Source: Gammaproteobacteria bacterium (GTDB taxonomy: Bacteria; Pseudomonadota; Gammaproteobacteria; PS1; Pseudothioglobaceae). Taken from it: a stretch of 7,819 nt of DNA. This document shows, piece by piece, positions 1-6,421 of the stretch; positions within the stretch are counted from its first letter, which is position 1, and each line of letters opens with the position of its first letter. The notes below the pieces were generated by a model that was given only the letters and a program-made list of their open reading frames with translations, did not search any database and was not told the origin of the DNA. The DNA is taken from positions 1 to 7,819 of the forward strand of contig JAJRPY010000146.1 in the NCBI GenBank assembly GCA_024280535.1, given 5' to 3'. A program made the position numbers and the translations under genes.

Positions 1-117
1 CGCCAGTGCATTTCGCATCAATTATGGTGTGAAGTCAGCGAGCAAATTAGAACGTTTTTAAACAGCAAAACCTTGCAAATGGTCATTGATGATCACAATT
101 TAAACAAAGGATTATAA
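1..117 (+). CDS. iscR: IscR, Fe-S cluster-sensing transcriptional regulator, C-terminal fragment (5' end outside window)
   Basis: Reading from base 1 gives 38 codons and a TAA stop at 115-117. The visible peptide contains CISHQLW followed by a short helix ([13 protein letters not shown]), which aligns with the C-terminal part of E. coli IscR (CLTHALW...GFLNNITLGELV). The Cys at fragment residue 3 and the His at residue 6 correspond to two [2Fe-2S] ligands of IscR (Cys104 and His107 in E. coli); the other two Cys ligands lie off the left edge. The tail after this helix is shorter than in E. coli. IscR is an Rrf2-family repressor that normally heads the isc operon and represses it when it carries a cluster. 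The gene ends 4 bases before iscS and its last codons contain the iscS ribosome binding site, so the two are cotranscribed. The DNA-binding domain and the operon promoter are not visible. Confidence 0.88.
   Translation, partial: RQCISHQLWCEVSEQIRTFLNSKTLQMVIDDHNLNKGL
106..111 (+). promoter_or_regulatory. Ribosome binding site for iscS
   Basis: AAAGGA lies 10 bases before the iscS ATG, inside the last codons of iscR. It supports the ATG at 122 as the iscS start and suggests translational coupling of the two genes. Confidence 0.6.
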
Positions 118-121
118 TAAT

Positions 122-1336
122 ATGTCAACCCCAACTTATATGGACTATTCGGCCACAACGCCAGTAGATAAGCGTGTCGCAGAAAAAATGATGGAATATT
201 TAACCATAGATGGTGATTTTGGCAATCCTGCGTCAAACTCTCATTATTACGGCTGGCAAGCGGATGAAGCGGTCAAAAAAGCACGCCAGCAAGTGGCAGA
301 TTTAATTGGTGCAGATGCCAAAGAAATCGTTTGGACATCGGGTGCCACCGAGTCAAACAACTTAGCCATTAAAGGCATTGCGCATTTTTATCATCAGCAG
401 GGCAAGCATATTATCACTCTAAAAACTGAACATAAAGCCGTGCTTGATACCTGTCGTCAATTAGAACGTGAGGGCTATGAGGTGGATTATCTTGATCCTA
501 TGGCGAATGGGCTACTAGATTTGGCGGTGTTAAAGGCTGCTATTCGTGAAGATACGATTTTGGTGTCCATCATGCACGTTAATAACGAAATTGGGGTCAT
601 TCAAGATATTACTGCTATTGGTAATTTATGTCGAGAAAATAAGGTTTTCTTTCATGTTGATGCGGCACAATCGGCCGGCAAAGTGGCAATTAATTTAAAG
701 CAATTGCCAGTGGATTTGATGAGTTTTTCAGCACACAAAATTTACGGCCCTAAGGGCATGGGTGCGCTTTATGTGCAACGCAAGCCACGTATTCGCCTAG
801 AAGCGCAAATGCACGGTGGTGGGCATGAGCGGGGTATGCGTTCAGGCACACTAGCAACACATCAAATCGTTGGCATGGGCGAGGCGTTTGCCATTGCTCA
901 GGCTGAAATGAAAGAGGAGAATATCAAAATTGGCGCATTGCGTGATCGCTTGCTGGCAGGCTTTGAGGGCATGGAAGAGGTGGTGATTAATGGTGATATG
1001 GCGGCGCGTATTCCGGGCAATCTGAATATTAGTTTTAACTATGTTGAGGGGGAATCGTTAATGATGGCAATTAATAAAATTGCCGTTTCTTCTGGGTCAG
1101 CTTGTACTTCATCCAGTTTGGAGCCTTCCTATGTGTTGCGGGCATTGGGCTTAACGGATGAGCTGGCGCATTCTTCCATTAGATTTACCATTGGTCGCTA
1201 TACCACCGAAGCAGATATTGATATGGCAATTGACTTAGTGCGTGAAAAAGTTGAAAAATTGCGTGAATTATCGCCACTTTGGGATATGTTTAAAGAGGGT
1301 ATTGATATTAGCAAAATTGAATGGGCAGCACATTAA
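122..1336 (+). CDS. iscS: Cysteine desulfurase IscS
   Basis: PLP-dependent cytosolic enzyme that converts L-cysteine to L-alanine and passes the sulfur as a persulfide to IscU and other acceptors. The protein is 404 residues, the same length as E. coli IscS, and collinear with it. Visible catalytic features are His104 in KTEHK, Asp180 and Gln183 in HVDAAQ, the PLP Schiff-base lysine Lys206 in [10 protein letters not shown], and the persulfide cysteine Cys328 in [14 protein letters not shown]. The C-terminus ([10 protein letters not shown]...EWAAH) matches the part of E. coli IscS that docks IscU. The start is supported by AAAGGA 10 bases upstream and by the conserved N-terminal DYSATTPVD. It is the first enzyme gene of the operon, 4 bases after iscR. 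A 74-base gap, the longest within the operon, follows before iscU. No missing residue or truncation was seen. Confidence 0.98.
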   Translation: MSTPTYMDYSATTPVDKRVAEKMMEYLTIDGDFGNPASNSHYYGWQADEAVKKARQQVADLIGADAKEIVWTSGATESNNLAIKGIAHFYHQQGKHIITLKTEHKAVLDTCRQLEREGYEVDYLDPMANGLLDLAVLKAAIREDTILVSIMHVNNEIGVIQDITAIGNLCRENKVFFHVDAAQSAGKVAINLKQLPVDLMSFSAHKIYGPKGMGALYVQRKPRIRLEAQMHGGGHERGMRSGTLATHQIVGMGEAFAIAQAEMKEENIKIGALRDRLLAGFEGMEEVVINGDMAARIPGNLNISFNYVEGESLMMAINKIAVSSGSACTSSSLEPSYVLRALGLTDELAHSSIRFTIGRYTTEADIDMAIDLVREKVEKLRELSPLWDMFKEGIDISKIEWAAH

Positions 1337-1398
1337 ATTACTTAAAATATACAAGGGTTAGCCAGTCTGAAAAGGATTAGAATGGCAACTAAACACAT

Positions 1399-1403
1399 AG
1401 GAG
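1399..1403 (+). promoter_or_regulatory. Ribosome binding site for iscU
   Basis: AGGAG ends 7 bases before the iscU ATG at 1411. It is the strongest Shine-Dalgarno sequence in the operon, which fits the need for abundant scaffold protein. A second purine-rich site, AAAGGA at 1371-1376, precedes an out-of-frame ATG at 1382 (see findings). Confidence 0.65.
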
Positions 1404-1410
1404 AAAAAAT

Positions 1411-1788
1411 ATGGCATACGGCGAAAAAGTAATGGATCATTATGAAAATCCACGTAACGTTGGCGTTTTAGACAAAGATGCAAAAAATGTTGGCACAGGC
1501 ATGGTCGGAGCACCTGCTTGTGGCGATGTAATGCGCTTACAAATTCAGGTGAATGATCAGGGTATTATTGAAGATGCAAAATTTAAAACTTATGGTTGTG
1601 GCTCTGCCATTGCCTCAAGTTCTTTATTGACAGAATGGGTAAAAGGCAAATCATTAGACCAAGCCGCGCAAATCAAAAATACGGATATTGCCGAAGAATT
1701 ATCCTTGCCGCCCGTTAAGGTGCATTGTTCAGTATTGGCAGAAGACGCGATTAAAGCGGCTATCCAAGATATTAAAGATAAAGCATAA
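1411..1788 (+). CDS. iscU: Fe-S cluster assembly scaffold IscU
   Basis: Scaffold on which [2Fe-2S] and [4Fe-4S] clusters are built from IscS-derived sulfur and iron before transfer to apoproteins. The 125-residue protein is collinear with E. coli IscU (128 residues). The conserved ligands are all present: Cys37 and Asp39 in APACGDVM, Cys63 in YGCGSAIASS, and His105-Cys106 in VHCSVLAEDA. The HscA recognition motif LPPVK is intact at residues 99-103. The N-terminus MAYGEKVMDHYENPRNVG fixes the start, and AGGAG stands 7 bases upstream. It lies between iscS and iscA in the usual order; the iscA start is only 6 bases after its stop. No anomaly was seen in the protein. Confidence 0.98.
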   Translation: MAYGEKVMDHYENPRNVGVLDKDAKNVGTGMVGAPACGDVMRLQIQVNDQGIIEDAKFKTYGCGSAIASSSLLTEWVKGKSLDQAAQIKNTDIAEELSLPPVKVHCSVLAEDAIKAAIQDIKDKA

Positions 1789-1794
1789 GCAGTA

Positions 1795-2118
1795 ATGTCC
1801 ATCACTTTAACGAACAGTGCCGCAAAACGCGTTGTTGATTTTCTAGCCAATCGTGGCTCGGGTATCGGCATACGTTTAAGTGTGCAAACGACGGGCTGTT
1901 CGGGCTTGGGTTACAATATGGAATTTGTTGATAAGGCCAATGCGGATGACAGTGTTTTTGAGGATAACGGCGTTAAAGTCATTATTGATGCAAAAAGTTT
2001 GATTTATTTGGATGGCACCGAGGTCGATTACGTTAAAGAAGGGCTTAACGAAGGCTTTGAGTTTAACAACCCAAATGCCAAGGCTGAATGCGGCTGTGGT
2101 GAATCATTTACTGTATAA
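1795..2118 (+). CDS. iscA: A-type iron-sulfur carrier IscA
   Basis: A-type carrier that binds Fe-S clusters or iron and delivers them to apoproteins, notably [4Fe-4S] targets. The protein is 107 residues, the same length as E. coli IscA, and keeps the three ligand cysteines: Cys35 in TTGCSGLGY and Cys99/Cys101 in ECGCGESF at the C-terminus. The start [10 protein letters not shown] matches the family. There is no clear Shine-Dalgarno sequence in the 6-base gap after iscU, so translation is probably coupled to iscU. The spelling CSGLGY with the EFVDKAN stretch favours IscA over ErpA or SufA, and the operon position settles the assignment. Confidence 0.97.
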   Translation: MSITLTNSAAKRVVDFLANRGSGIGIRLSVQTTGCSGLGYNMEFVDKANADDSVFEDNGVKVIIDAKSLIYLDGTEVDYVKEGLNEGFEFNNPNAKAECGCGESFTV

Positions 2119-2142
2119 ACGCGTTTAATTCGGTTATAACTT

Positions 2143-2655
2143 ATGCAAAATTTTTTTGAATTATTTTCATTAACAGTGGATTTTGACATTGATTTAAGCA
2201 AGTTAGAGTTGGCATATCAGCAGCAAGCAGGCATATTTCATCCAGATAAATTTGCCACTGCCACAGAGAAAGAAAAAAATCTTGCCTTGCAAAATACTTC
2301 ATTGGTGAATACTGCCTACGATACGCTTAAATCGCCTTTATTGCGCGCAACCTATTTGCTCGAACTGGCAGGCATTAACGCATTTGATGAGAAAGATACG
2401 CAAATGGATACGGCGTTTTTAATGGCGCAAATCGAATTACGAGAGTCGTTAGAGGTAATAAAAGTAGAGCAACAAGAGATAGCACTGGATGACTTTATTG
2501 AAAATATTACAGGTAAAATTAAACACAATATTGCGCAAATACAGCAAAAATTTGAATTTAGTGAGTTTAATGAAATTAAAAATTTAGTTAGAGAATTGAA
2601 ATTTTATATACAATTGGAAGGACAGGCAAAACAATTGATGGACGAGTGGTTATGA
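2143..2655 (+). CDS. hscB: Co-chaperone HscB (J-domain protein)
   Basis: Type III J-domain protein that brings holo-IscU to HscA and stimulates HscA ATPase activity, promoting cluster release. The protein is 170 residues (E. coli 171). The J domain covers roughly residues 1-75 with the essential HPD triad at 33-35 (FHPDKF). A linker and the C-terminal three-helix IscU-binding domain follow, recognisable from LLRATYLLELAG and DTAFLMAQIELRE. The start fits the family N-terminus (MQNFFELFSL, compare MDYFTLFGL), although the 24-base gap after iscA has no clear ribosome binding site. The stop TGA overlaps the ATG of the next gene as ATGA (2652-2655). The last third is markedly AT-rich (14 G+C in 2521-2580 by hand count), grading into the composition of the two unusual genes that follow. 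In related operons hscA is normally the next gene; here it is not. Confidence 0.95.
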   Translation: MQNFFELFSLTVDFDIDLSKLELAYQQQAGIFHPDKFATATEKEKNLALQNTSLVNTAYDTLKSPLLRATYLLELAGINAFDEKDTQMDTAFLMAQIELRESLEVIKVEQQEIALDDFIENITGKIKHNIAQIQQKFEFSEFNEIKNLVRELKFYIQLEGQAKQLMDEWL

Positions 2656-3140
2656 AACAAAAATTTGATAAAAAAGAAAAAAACTTAGAGGATATAGATG
2701 ATTTACTTGCTAAATCTTTTGTAAAAATTAGAAAGAATCTAAGTAGCGAAAGAAGTCAGTTGGATGAGTCGTCTAAGGAAATGCATCAACTCTCTCAATT
2801 GACAAAAATATCTAGTTTAGATGTGCAGATAAAGGAATTACTTAGTCAACAAGTTAGAACTATAGAGACAGTTAAACTAAATAAACAAATAAAAGAATTG
2901 CTCGATCGACAGACTAAAACATTAGAGGTATTGGAAGCGGTTAAACCCAATAAAAAAATAAAAGAATTGCTTAATCAGCAGGCTAGAATATTTAAAACAG
3001 TTAAACCTAATAAAAAAATAACAGCATTATTTGACCAACAGACTAAAATATTAGAAGTGGTTAAACCCAATGAAGAGATCACCAAACTGATTAAAAAAAT
3101 AACTGATAAACATCAGGATTTGGCTAATTTTTTAAGATAA
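2652..3140 (+). CDS. Unrecognised lysine-rich protein with 20-residue tandem repeats; possible antitoxin or partner of the downstream kinase-like protein
   Basis: I do not recognise a family. I chose the ATG at 2652, giving 162 residues, because it overlaps the hscB stop as ATGA; a GTG six bases earlier in the same frame is the alternative. Residues 1-57 are charged and probably helical (KKEKNLEDIDDLLAKSF, then a Ser/Glu/Lys-rich stretch). Residues 58-140 are four tandem copies of a unit like KKIKELLNQQARIFKTVKPN, three of 20 residues and one of 23, and residues 141 to about 155 look like a decayed fifth copy. Each unit reads as an amphipathic helix ending in a V-K-(P/L)-N break. There is no signal peptide, membrane segment, Cys or helix-turn-helix. 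It is AT-rich (16 G+C in 2701-2760) compared with the neighbouring isc genes. It is followed after 2 bases by a zeta-toxin-like gene, so an antitoxin or binding-partner role is plausible but inferred only from position. Confidence 0.7.
   Translation: MKQKFDKKEKNLEDIDDLLAKSFVKIRKNLSSERSQLDESSKEMHQLSQLTKISSLDVQIKELLSQQVRTIETVKLNKQIKELLDRQTKTLEVLEAVKPNKKIKELLNQQARIFKTVKPNKKITALFDQQTKILEVVKPNEEITKLIKKITDKHQDLANFLR
2823..3071 (+). repeat. Degenerate tandem repeat of 60 bp (four units, one expanded to 69 bp) inside the gene at 2652-3140
   Basis: Units begin at 2823, 2883, 2952 and 3012, with a degraded fifth unit from 3072. They share a pattern spelled by (K)xIKELLxxQxxxxxxVKPN. Units 3 and 4 differ at 15 of 60 bases by hand alignment. 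Unit 2 carries 9 extra bases near its 3' end that appear to duplicate a GAGGT-type segment (protein EVLEAV against EVV). The reading frame is kept throughout, so copy-number change would alter protein length without a frameshift. Confidence 0.85.
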
Positions 3141-3142
3141 TT

Positions 3143-3757
3143 TTGACAATAAAAAAACCAAAATTGATTGTAATTGCAGGACCAAACGGAGCAGGAAAAA
3201 CAACCGTCACTAAGCAGTTGTTAAACCATCATTGGCTCAATAATACGGTTTATATTAATCCTGATGAAATTGCACAAGAAAAATTTGGTGGCTGGAATAG
3301 CAAAAAGTCTTTTATTCAAGCCGCAAATTATGCAGAAAAAGTGCGTAATGACTGTATAAAGAGTAAACGAGACTTGGTATTGTCTACAAATGAAAAAGTA
3401 GAGTTTGTTAATAAAGCAATAAAAGCTGGATTTTTCATCAGGTTGTTTTTTATTGCTACTGAAAATCCATTTATCAATATAGAAAGAATTAAGTTAAGAT
3501 TTAAAAGTGGTAGTGGACACAAGGTGCCGATGGATAAAATTATTGCTAGACATTTTAAGTCAATTAATAACTGTGAAAAATGTATCAGTTCAAAATTGAT
3601 TGATAGAATTTATGTTTATGATAATTCTATTGAGGGTGCAACGCCAAAATTAATTTTTAGAATTGCTAATGATGATAACAAAAGTCTTTTAAAGCAATAC
3701 AGCAGAACGACTAAGTGGATTGAAAATATTATAGACCTACCTGGAAATTATTCTTAA
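3143..3757 (+). CDS. Zeta-toxin-like P-loop kinase family protein
   Basis: Predicted cytoplasmic P-loop kinase-like protein of 204 residues. The Walker A motif GPNGAGKTT is at residues 13-21, right after a beta strand (KLIVIA). INPDEIA at 38-44 has an Asp-Glu in the place where zeta-type kinases keep a catalytic Asp. The family pattern continues with an RI..R region (115-119), GHKVP (125-129), an Arg at 136 and YVYDNS (157-162), as in the zeta-toxin-like COG4185 proteins. Characterised zeta toxins phosphorylate UDP-N-acetylglucosamine; the substrate here is unknown. The usual Glu-Thr before the strand-loop after residue 75 appears to be Asp-Leu (77-78), so activity may differ. The start is TTG at 3143 with only a weak AAG upstream; a stop codon at 3125 in this frame excludes a longer N-terminus, and Walker A excludes a much shorter one. 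It lies 2 bases after the repeat gene and 1 base before hscA. It is AT-rich (16 G+C in 3601-3660). Confidence 0.8.
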   Translation: MTIKKPKLIVIAGPNGAGKTTVTKQLLNHHWLNNTVYINPDEIAQEKFGGWNSKKSFIQAANYAEKVRNDCIKSKRDLVLSTNEKVEFVNKAIKAGFFIRLFFIATENPFINIERIKLRFKSGSGHKVPMDKIIARHFKSINNCEKCISSKLIDRIYVYDNSIEGATPKLIFRIANDDNKSLLKQYSRTTKWIENIIDLPGNYS

Positions 3758-3758
3758 C

Positions 3759-5603
3759 ATGGCATTATTACAAATATCAGAACCCGGTCAAACAAGTGCA
3801 CCTCATCAGCACAAATTAGCCATTGGCATTGATTTAGGCACTACTAATTCATTGGTGGCCTCGGTTCAGAGTGGGAAAAGCGTTATTCTTCGAGATGAAA
3901 ATAATCAGGCAATTTTGCCATCAGTGGTGCATTGTGGTGAAAACAATAAACTAACCGTGGGTTGTGATGCTTGCCCATTTGCAAAAACTGATCCCACCAA
4001 TACTATTATTTCAGTGAAGCGCTATATGGGCTTGAGTTTTAAAGAGGTGAGTCAGTTTAAAAACTGCCCATATCAATTGGTTGATGAGGCAAATAATGTC
4101 TTATTTAGGACAAAGATGGGGGATTTGTCTGCTGTTGAAATTTCTAGTAGTATTCTCAATTCTTTAAAGCAGCGTGCAGAAAAAACCCTGGGCGATGATT
4201 TGGTTGGCGCGGTGATTACTGTACCGGCTTATTTTAACGATGCACAACGTCAGGCCACCAAAGATGCAGCCACACTCGCTGGGCTTAATACTTTGCGCTT
4301 ATTGAATGAGCCAACTGCTGCTGCGGTGGCTTATGGTTTGGAGTCGGGTGAAGAGGGCGTTCATGCTATTTATGATCTCGGTGGTGGTACGTTTGATATT
4401 TCAATATTAAGTTTTTCCAAGGGTGTATTTAAGGTGCTGGCAACAGGCGGGGACGCTACGCTGGGCGGTGATGATTTTGATCAACTTATTATCGATGATT
4501 GCATTAAAAAAATGAATATAATCGAACTCACACCCACTCAAACACAAAAGATTAAACAATTTTCACGCACCGCCAAAGAGACATTAAGCCATGCTGATTT
4601 TGCTGAATTTGATTGTATGCAGATGCCGTATAAAATCACTCGTGAAAAATTTGATGAATTGTCTAAACCCCTCATCAAACGCACCTTATTATTAACCAAG
4701 CGCTGTTTGCGTGATGCTCAGGTGGATATTGACCAAGTCAAGGATATTATTATGGTTGGCGGCTCAACCCGTATGCCTTTGGTGCGCTCAATGGCGAGTG
4801 ATTTATTTAACAAGCCGGTTTTATGCTCTATTAATCCTGATGAAGTGGTGGCCAAGGGTGCCGCTATTCAGGCGAATATTTTGGCAGGCAATAAAACAGC
4901 GGATGATATGTTGTTGTTAGATGTGTTGCCACTGTCGTTGGGTTTGGAAACGATGGGGGGTTTGGTTGAAAAATTGGTGCACCGAAACACCACCATCCCC
5001 ATCACCCGTGCCCAAGAATTTACCACTTTTAAAGACGGTCAAACTGCCATGAGCATCCATGTATTACAAGGTGAGCGCGAATTGGTGAAAGACTGTCGCT
5101 CTTTGGGTCGTTTTGAGTTAACAGGTATCCCGCCTATGGTTGCGGGCAATGCGCGCATTCGTGTTGAATTTCAGGTGGATGCTGATGGGCTTTTATCGGT
5201 GAGTGCCACGGAGCAAATTTCAAACGTTAAGGCACAGGTGGTGATTAAGCCTTCGTATGGTCTAACAGATGCACAAATGGAAAAAATGCTGAAAGAGTCG
5301 ATTCTTTTTGCAAAATCAGACATAAAAACAAGACAATTGCACGAGGTTCAGGTTGATGCCAGCAGGACGCTGGAAGCCATTGACTCAGCACTTAAAAAAG
5401 ATCAAACCATGTTAGATGCTACTATGCTTGAGCGTATTATGAGCGCTAGATCTGAATTAGAGGCAGTGGCTCAAAGCGATGAAGAAACACTCATTAAAAC
5501 CAAGATTGATCAACTTGAACAAGTATGCAGCGCTTTTGTTGAAATGCGTATGAATGCGACTGTTACGCAAGCCATGAAAGGCCATAGCGTCGATGAATTT
5601 TAA
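3759..5603 (+). CDS. hscA: Fe-S assembly-specific Hsp70 chaperone HscA
   Basis: ATP-dependent chaperone that binds the LPPVK motif of IscU and, with HscB, drives cluster release. The protein is 614 residues (E. coli 616) and collinear. The nucleotide-binding domain shows the phosphate-1 loop IDLGTTNS at 24-31, the phosphate-2 loop [11 protein letters not shown] near 205-215 and GGSTRMP at 334-340. The linker [11 protein letters not shown] near 386-395 leads into the substrate domain, with the HscA-typical ETMGGLVEK and [23 protein letters not shown]. The tail KGHSVDEF is the family C-terminus. The N-terminus [10 protein letters not shown] is intact and matches E. coli, so the two extra genes upstream did not truncate it. 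The ATG is one base after the stop of the kinase-like gene; a GGA 13 bases upstream is a poorly spaced ribosome binding site, so expression probably depends on coupling to that gene. Confidence 0.97.
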   Translation: MALLQISEPGQTSAPHQHKLAIGIDLGTTNSLVASVQSGKSVILRDENNQAILPSVVHCGENNKLTVGCDACPFAKTDPTNTIISVKRYMGLSFKEVSQFKNCPYQLVDEANNVLFRTKMGDLSAVEISSSILNSLKQRAEKTLGDDLVGAVITVPAYFNDAQRQATKDAATLAGLNTLRLLNEPTAAAVAYGLESGEEGVHAIYDLGGGTFDISILSFSKGVFKVLATGGDATLGGDDFDQLIIDDCIKKMNIIELTPTQTQKIKQFSRTAKETLSHADFAEFDCMQMPYKITREKFDELSKPLIKRTLLLTKRCLRDAQVDIDQVKDIIMVGGSTRMPLVRSMASDLFNKPVLCSINPDEVVAKGAAIQANILAGNKTADDMLLLDVLPLSLGLETMGGLVEKLVHRNTTIPITRAQEFTTFKDGQTAMSIHVLQGERELVKDCRSLGRFELTGIPPMVAGNARIRVEFQVDADGLLSVSATEQISNVKAQVVIKPSYGLTDAQMEKMLKESILFAKSDIKTRQLHEVQVDASRTLEAIDSALKKDQTMLDATMLERIMSARSELEAVAQSDEETLIKTKIDQLEQVCSAFVEMRMNATVTQAMKGHSVDEF

Positions 5604-5608
5604 CCCTT

Positions 5609-5615
5609 AAAAGGA
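5609..5615 (+). promoter_or_regulatory. Ribosome binding site for fdx
   Basis: AAAAGGA ends 7 bases before the fdx ATG at 5623, in the short gap after the hscA stop. It fixes the fdx start. Confidence 0.65.
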
Positions 5616-5622
5616 TATAAAT

Positions 5623-5961
5623 ATGCCACAAATCATTATCTTACCGCACTATGAATTATGCCCAGAAGGGGTTGTTATTGAAGCCAAAACAGGCGACACA
5701 GTTTGCAATGCTATGTTGGCAAACGATGTTGAAATTGAGCATGCCTGCGAAATGTCTAATGCCTGCACCACTTGCCATATTTATGTACGTGAAGGCTTTG
5801 ATTCAATTACCGAATCAGACGAAATAGAAGATGATATGCTGGATAAGGCGTGGGGGCTTGATCCAGATTCACGCCTGTCTTGCCAATCGGTGATTGGCGA
5901 AGTAGATTTGGTGGTTGAAATTCCAAAATACACCATTAACCAAGTCTCTGAAAATCATTAG
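5623..5961 (+). CDS. fdx: ISC-type [2Fe-2S] ferredoxin
   Basis: Adrenodoxin-like ferredoxin that donates electrons for cluster formation on IscU with IscS. The protein is 112 residues (E. coli Fdx 111). The four cluster ligands are present as Cys42, Cys48 and Cys51 in ACEMSNACTTC and Cys87 in LSCQS. The acidic helix DEIEDDMLDKAWGL and the C-terminal DLVVEIPKYTIN are typical of the ISC class. The start is supported by AAAAGGA 7 bases upstream. It is the last isc gene here: iscX, which follows fdx in E. coli, is not present, and the stop codon overlaps by 4 bases the end of an opposing gene. No terminator hairpin was seen after the stop, so + strand transcription may run antisense into that gene. 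Confidence 0.97.
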   Translation: MPQIIILPHYELCPEGVVIEAKTGDTVCNAMLANDVEIEHACEMSNACTTCHIYVREGFDSITESDEIEDDMLDKAWGLDPDSRLSCQSVIGEVDLVVEIPKYTINQVSENH

Positions 5962-6380
5962 AATTTTAGGTATTTGGAAATAAATCCTTTGGGTGCTTCT
6001 TTTGGACCAAATTCTAGCACCACATCCATAGGCTTTTTCTTAGATAGGAGCCATTGAGGCATGGGCGGGTTGTCGCTACTACCGCAACTTTTGCCCAAAT
6101 TATTCGGGTGAAAAATCTTAACAAAGGTCGGGTTGGTTAAATCGTCAGTATAGACAATGCCGCAATATCGTTTAGTGTGTTCGGCAACCAGAATATCTTT
6201 AATGCGCTCAAGTTGATGGATAAATGTTTGCGCATCAAGAGTGCTAGCTGGCATTATTTCCAGCGTGTCATATAAATACCAATCGCCAGGGTTGTTGTGC
6301 AGTGTTTTTAGCAAGGCGTGGCAATCTTGCCAGTGCATAACACCAATAAAACGACCTTTGAATTGGGTTAAATAATCCAT
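5958..6380 (-). CDS. Uncharacterised 140-residue protein downstream of apbC
   Basis: I cannot give a family name or function. The protein is 140 residues, soluble in appearance, without a signal peptide or membrane segment. It has a recognisable compact core: FKGRFIGVMHW near the N-terminus, GDWYLYDTLE at 32-41, YCGIVYTDD at 72-80, and a striking FVKIFHPNNLGKSCGSSDNP segment at 87-105 followed by PMPQWLLS. Its style (motif density, Trp/Gly/Pro/Asn conservation) resembles proteobacterial conserved hypotheticals, but that is an impression. Cysteines are at 20, 73 and 99, too few and too scattered to argue for a cluster site. It starts with ATG at 6380, with a weak TAGG about 10 bases upstream. 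It lies 41 bases after apbC on the same strand, so it is probably cotranscribed with it, and it converges with a 4-base overlap on fdx. Its position between two Fe-S biogenesis loci hints at, but does not show, a related role. Confidence 0.85.
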   Translation of the reverse strand: MDYLTQFKGRFIGVMHWQDCHALLKTLHNNPGDWYLYDTLEIMPASTLDAQTFIHQLERIKDILVAEHTKRYCGIVYTDDLTNPTFVKIFHPNNLGKSCGSSDNPPMPQWLLSKKKPMDVVLEFGPKEAPKGFISKYLKF

Positions 6381-6421
6381 ACTAAAAAAGCCTAATTAAA
6401 GACCTTGTGGTTTACCAAACA

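Noticed and set aside
1590..1871. 93-codon frame on the - strand opposite iscU/iscA
   Set aside because: It lies wholly over two well-supported conserved genes, has no ribosome binding site that I could see, and its translation shows no family pattern.
2584..2614. Internal promoter for the inserted gene pair near the end of hscB
   Set aside because: TATATACAAT at 2605-2614 looks like a -10 box, but no convincing -35 box stands at 16-18 bases; such boxes are expected by chance in DNA this AT-rich.
2646..2651. GTG at 2646 as the start of the repeat protein
   Set aside because: It is in frame and possible, but the ATG at 2652 forms the common ATGA stop-start overlap with hscB and is the better initiation codon.
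3328..3522. 64-codon frame on the - strand inside the kinase-like gene
   Set aside because: It is antisense to a region carrying conserved family motifs and has no independent support; its hydrophobic look comes from AT-rich antisense codons.
2640..3770. The hscB-hscA insert as a transposon or insertion sequence
   Set aside because: I saw no transposase, terminal inverted repeats or direct target repeat when comparing the bases around 2652 and 3758.
4711..4920. 69-codon frame on the + strand inside hscA
   Set aside because: It is an alternative frame within the conserved ATPase domain of HscA; the Trp/Cys-rich translation is typical of an out-of-frame shadow.
6381..6421. TGGT-TT-ACCA palindrome in the apbC to unknown-gene gap as a terminator
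   Set aside because: The stem is only four base pairs with a two-base loop and is not followed directly by a T run on the - strand, so it is not a credible terminator.
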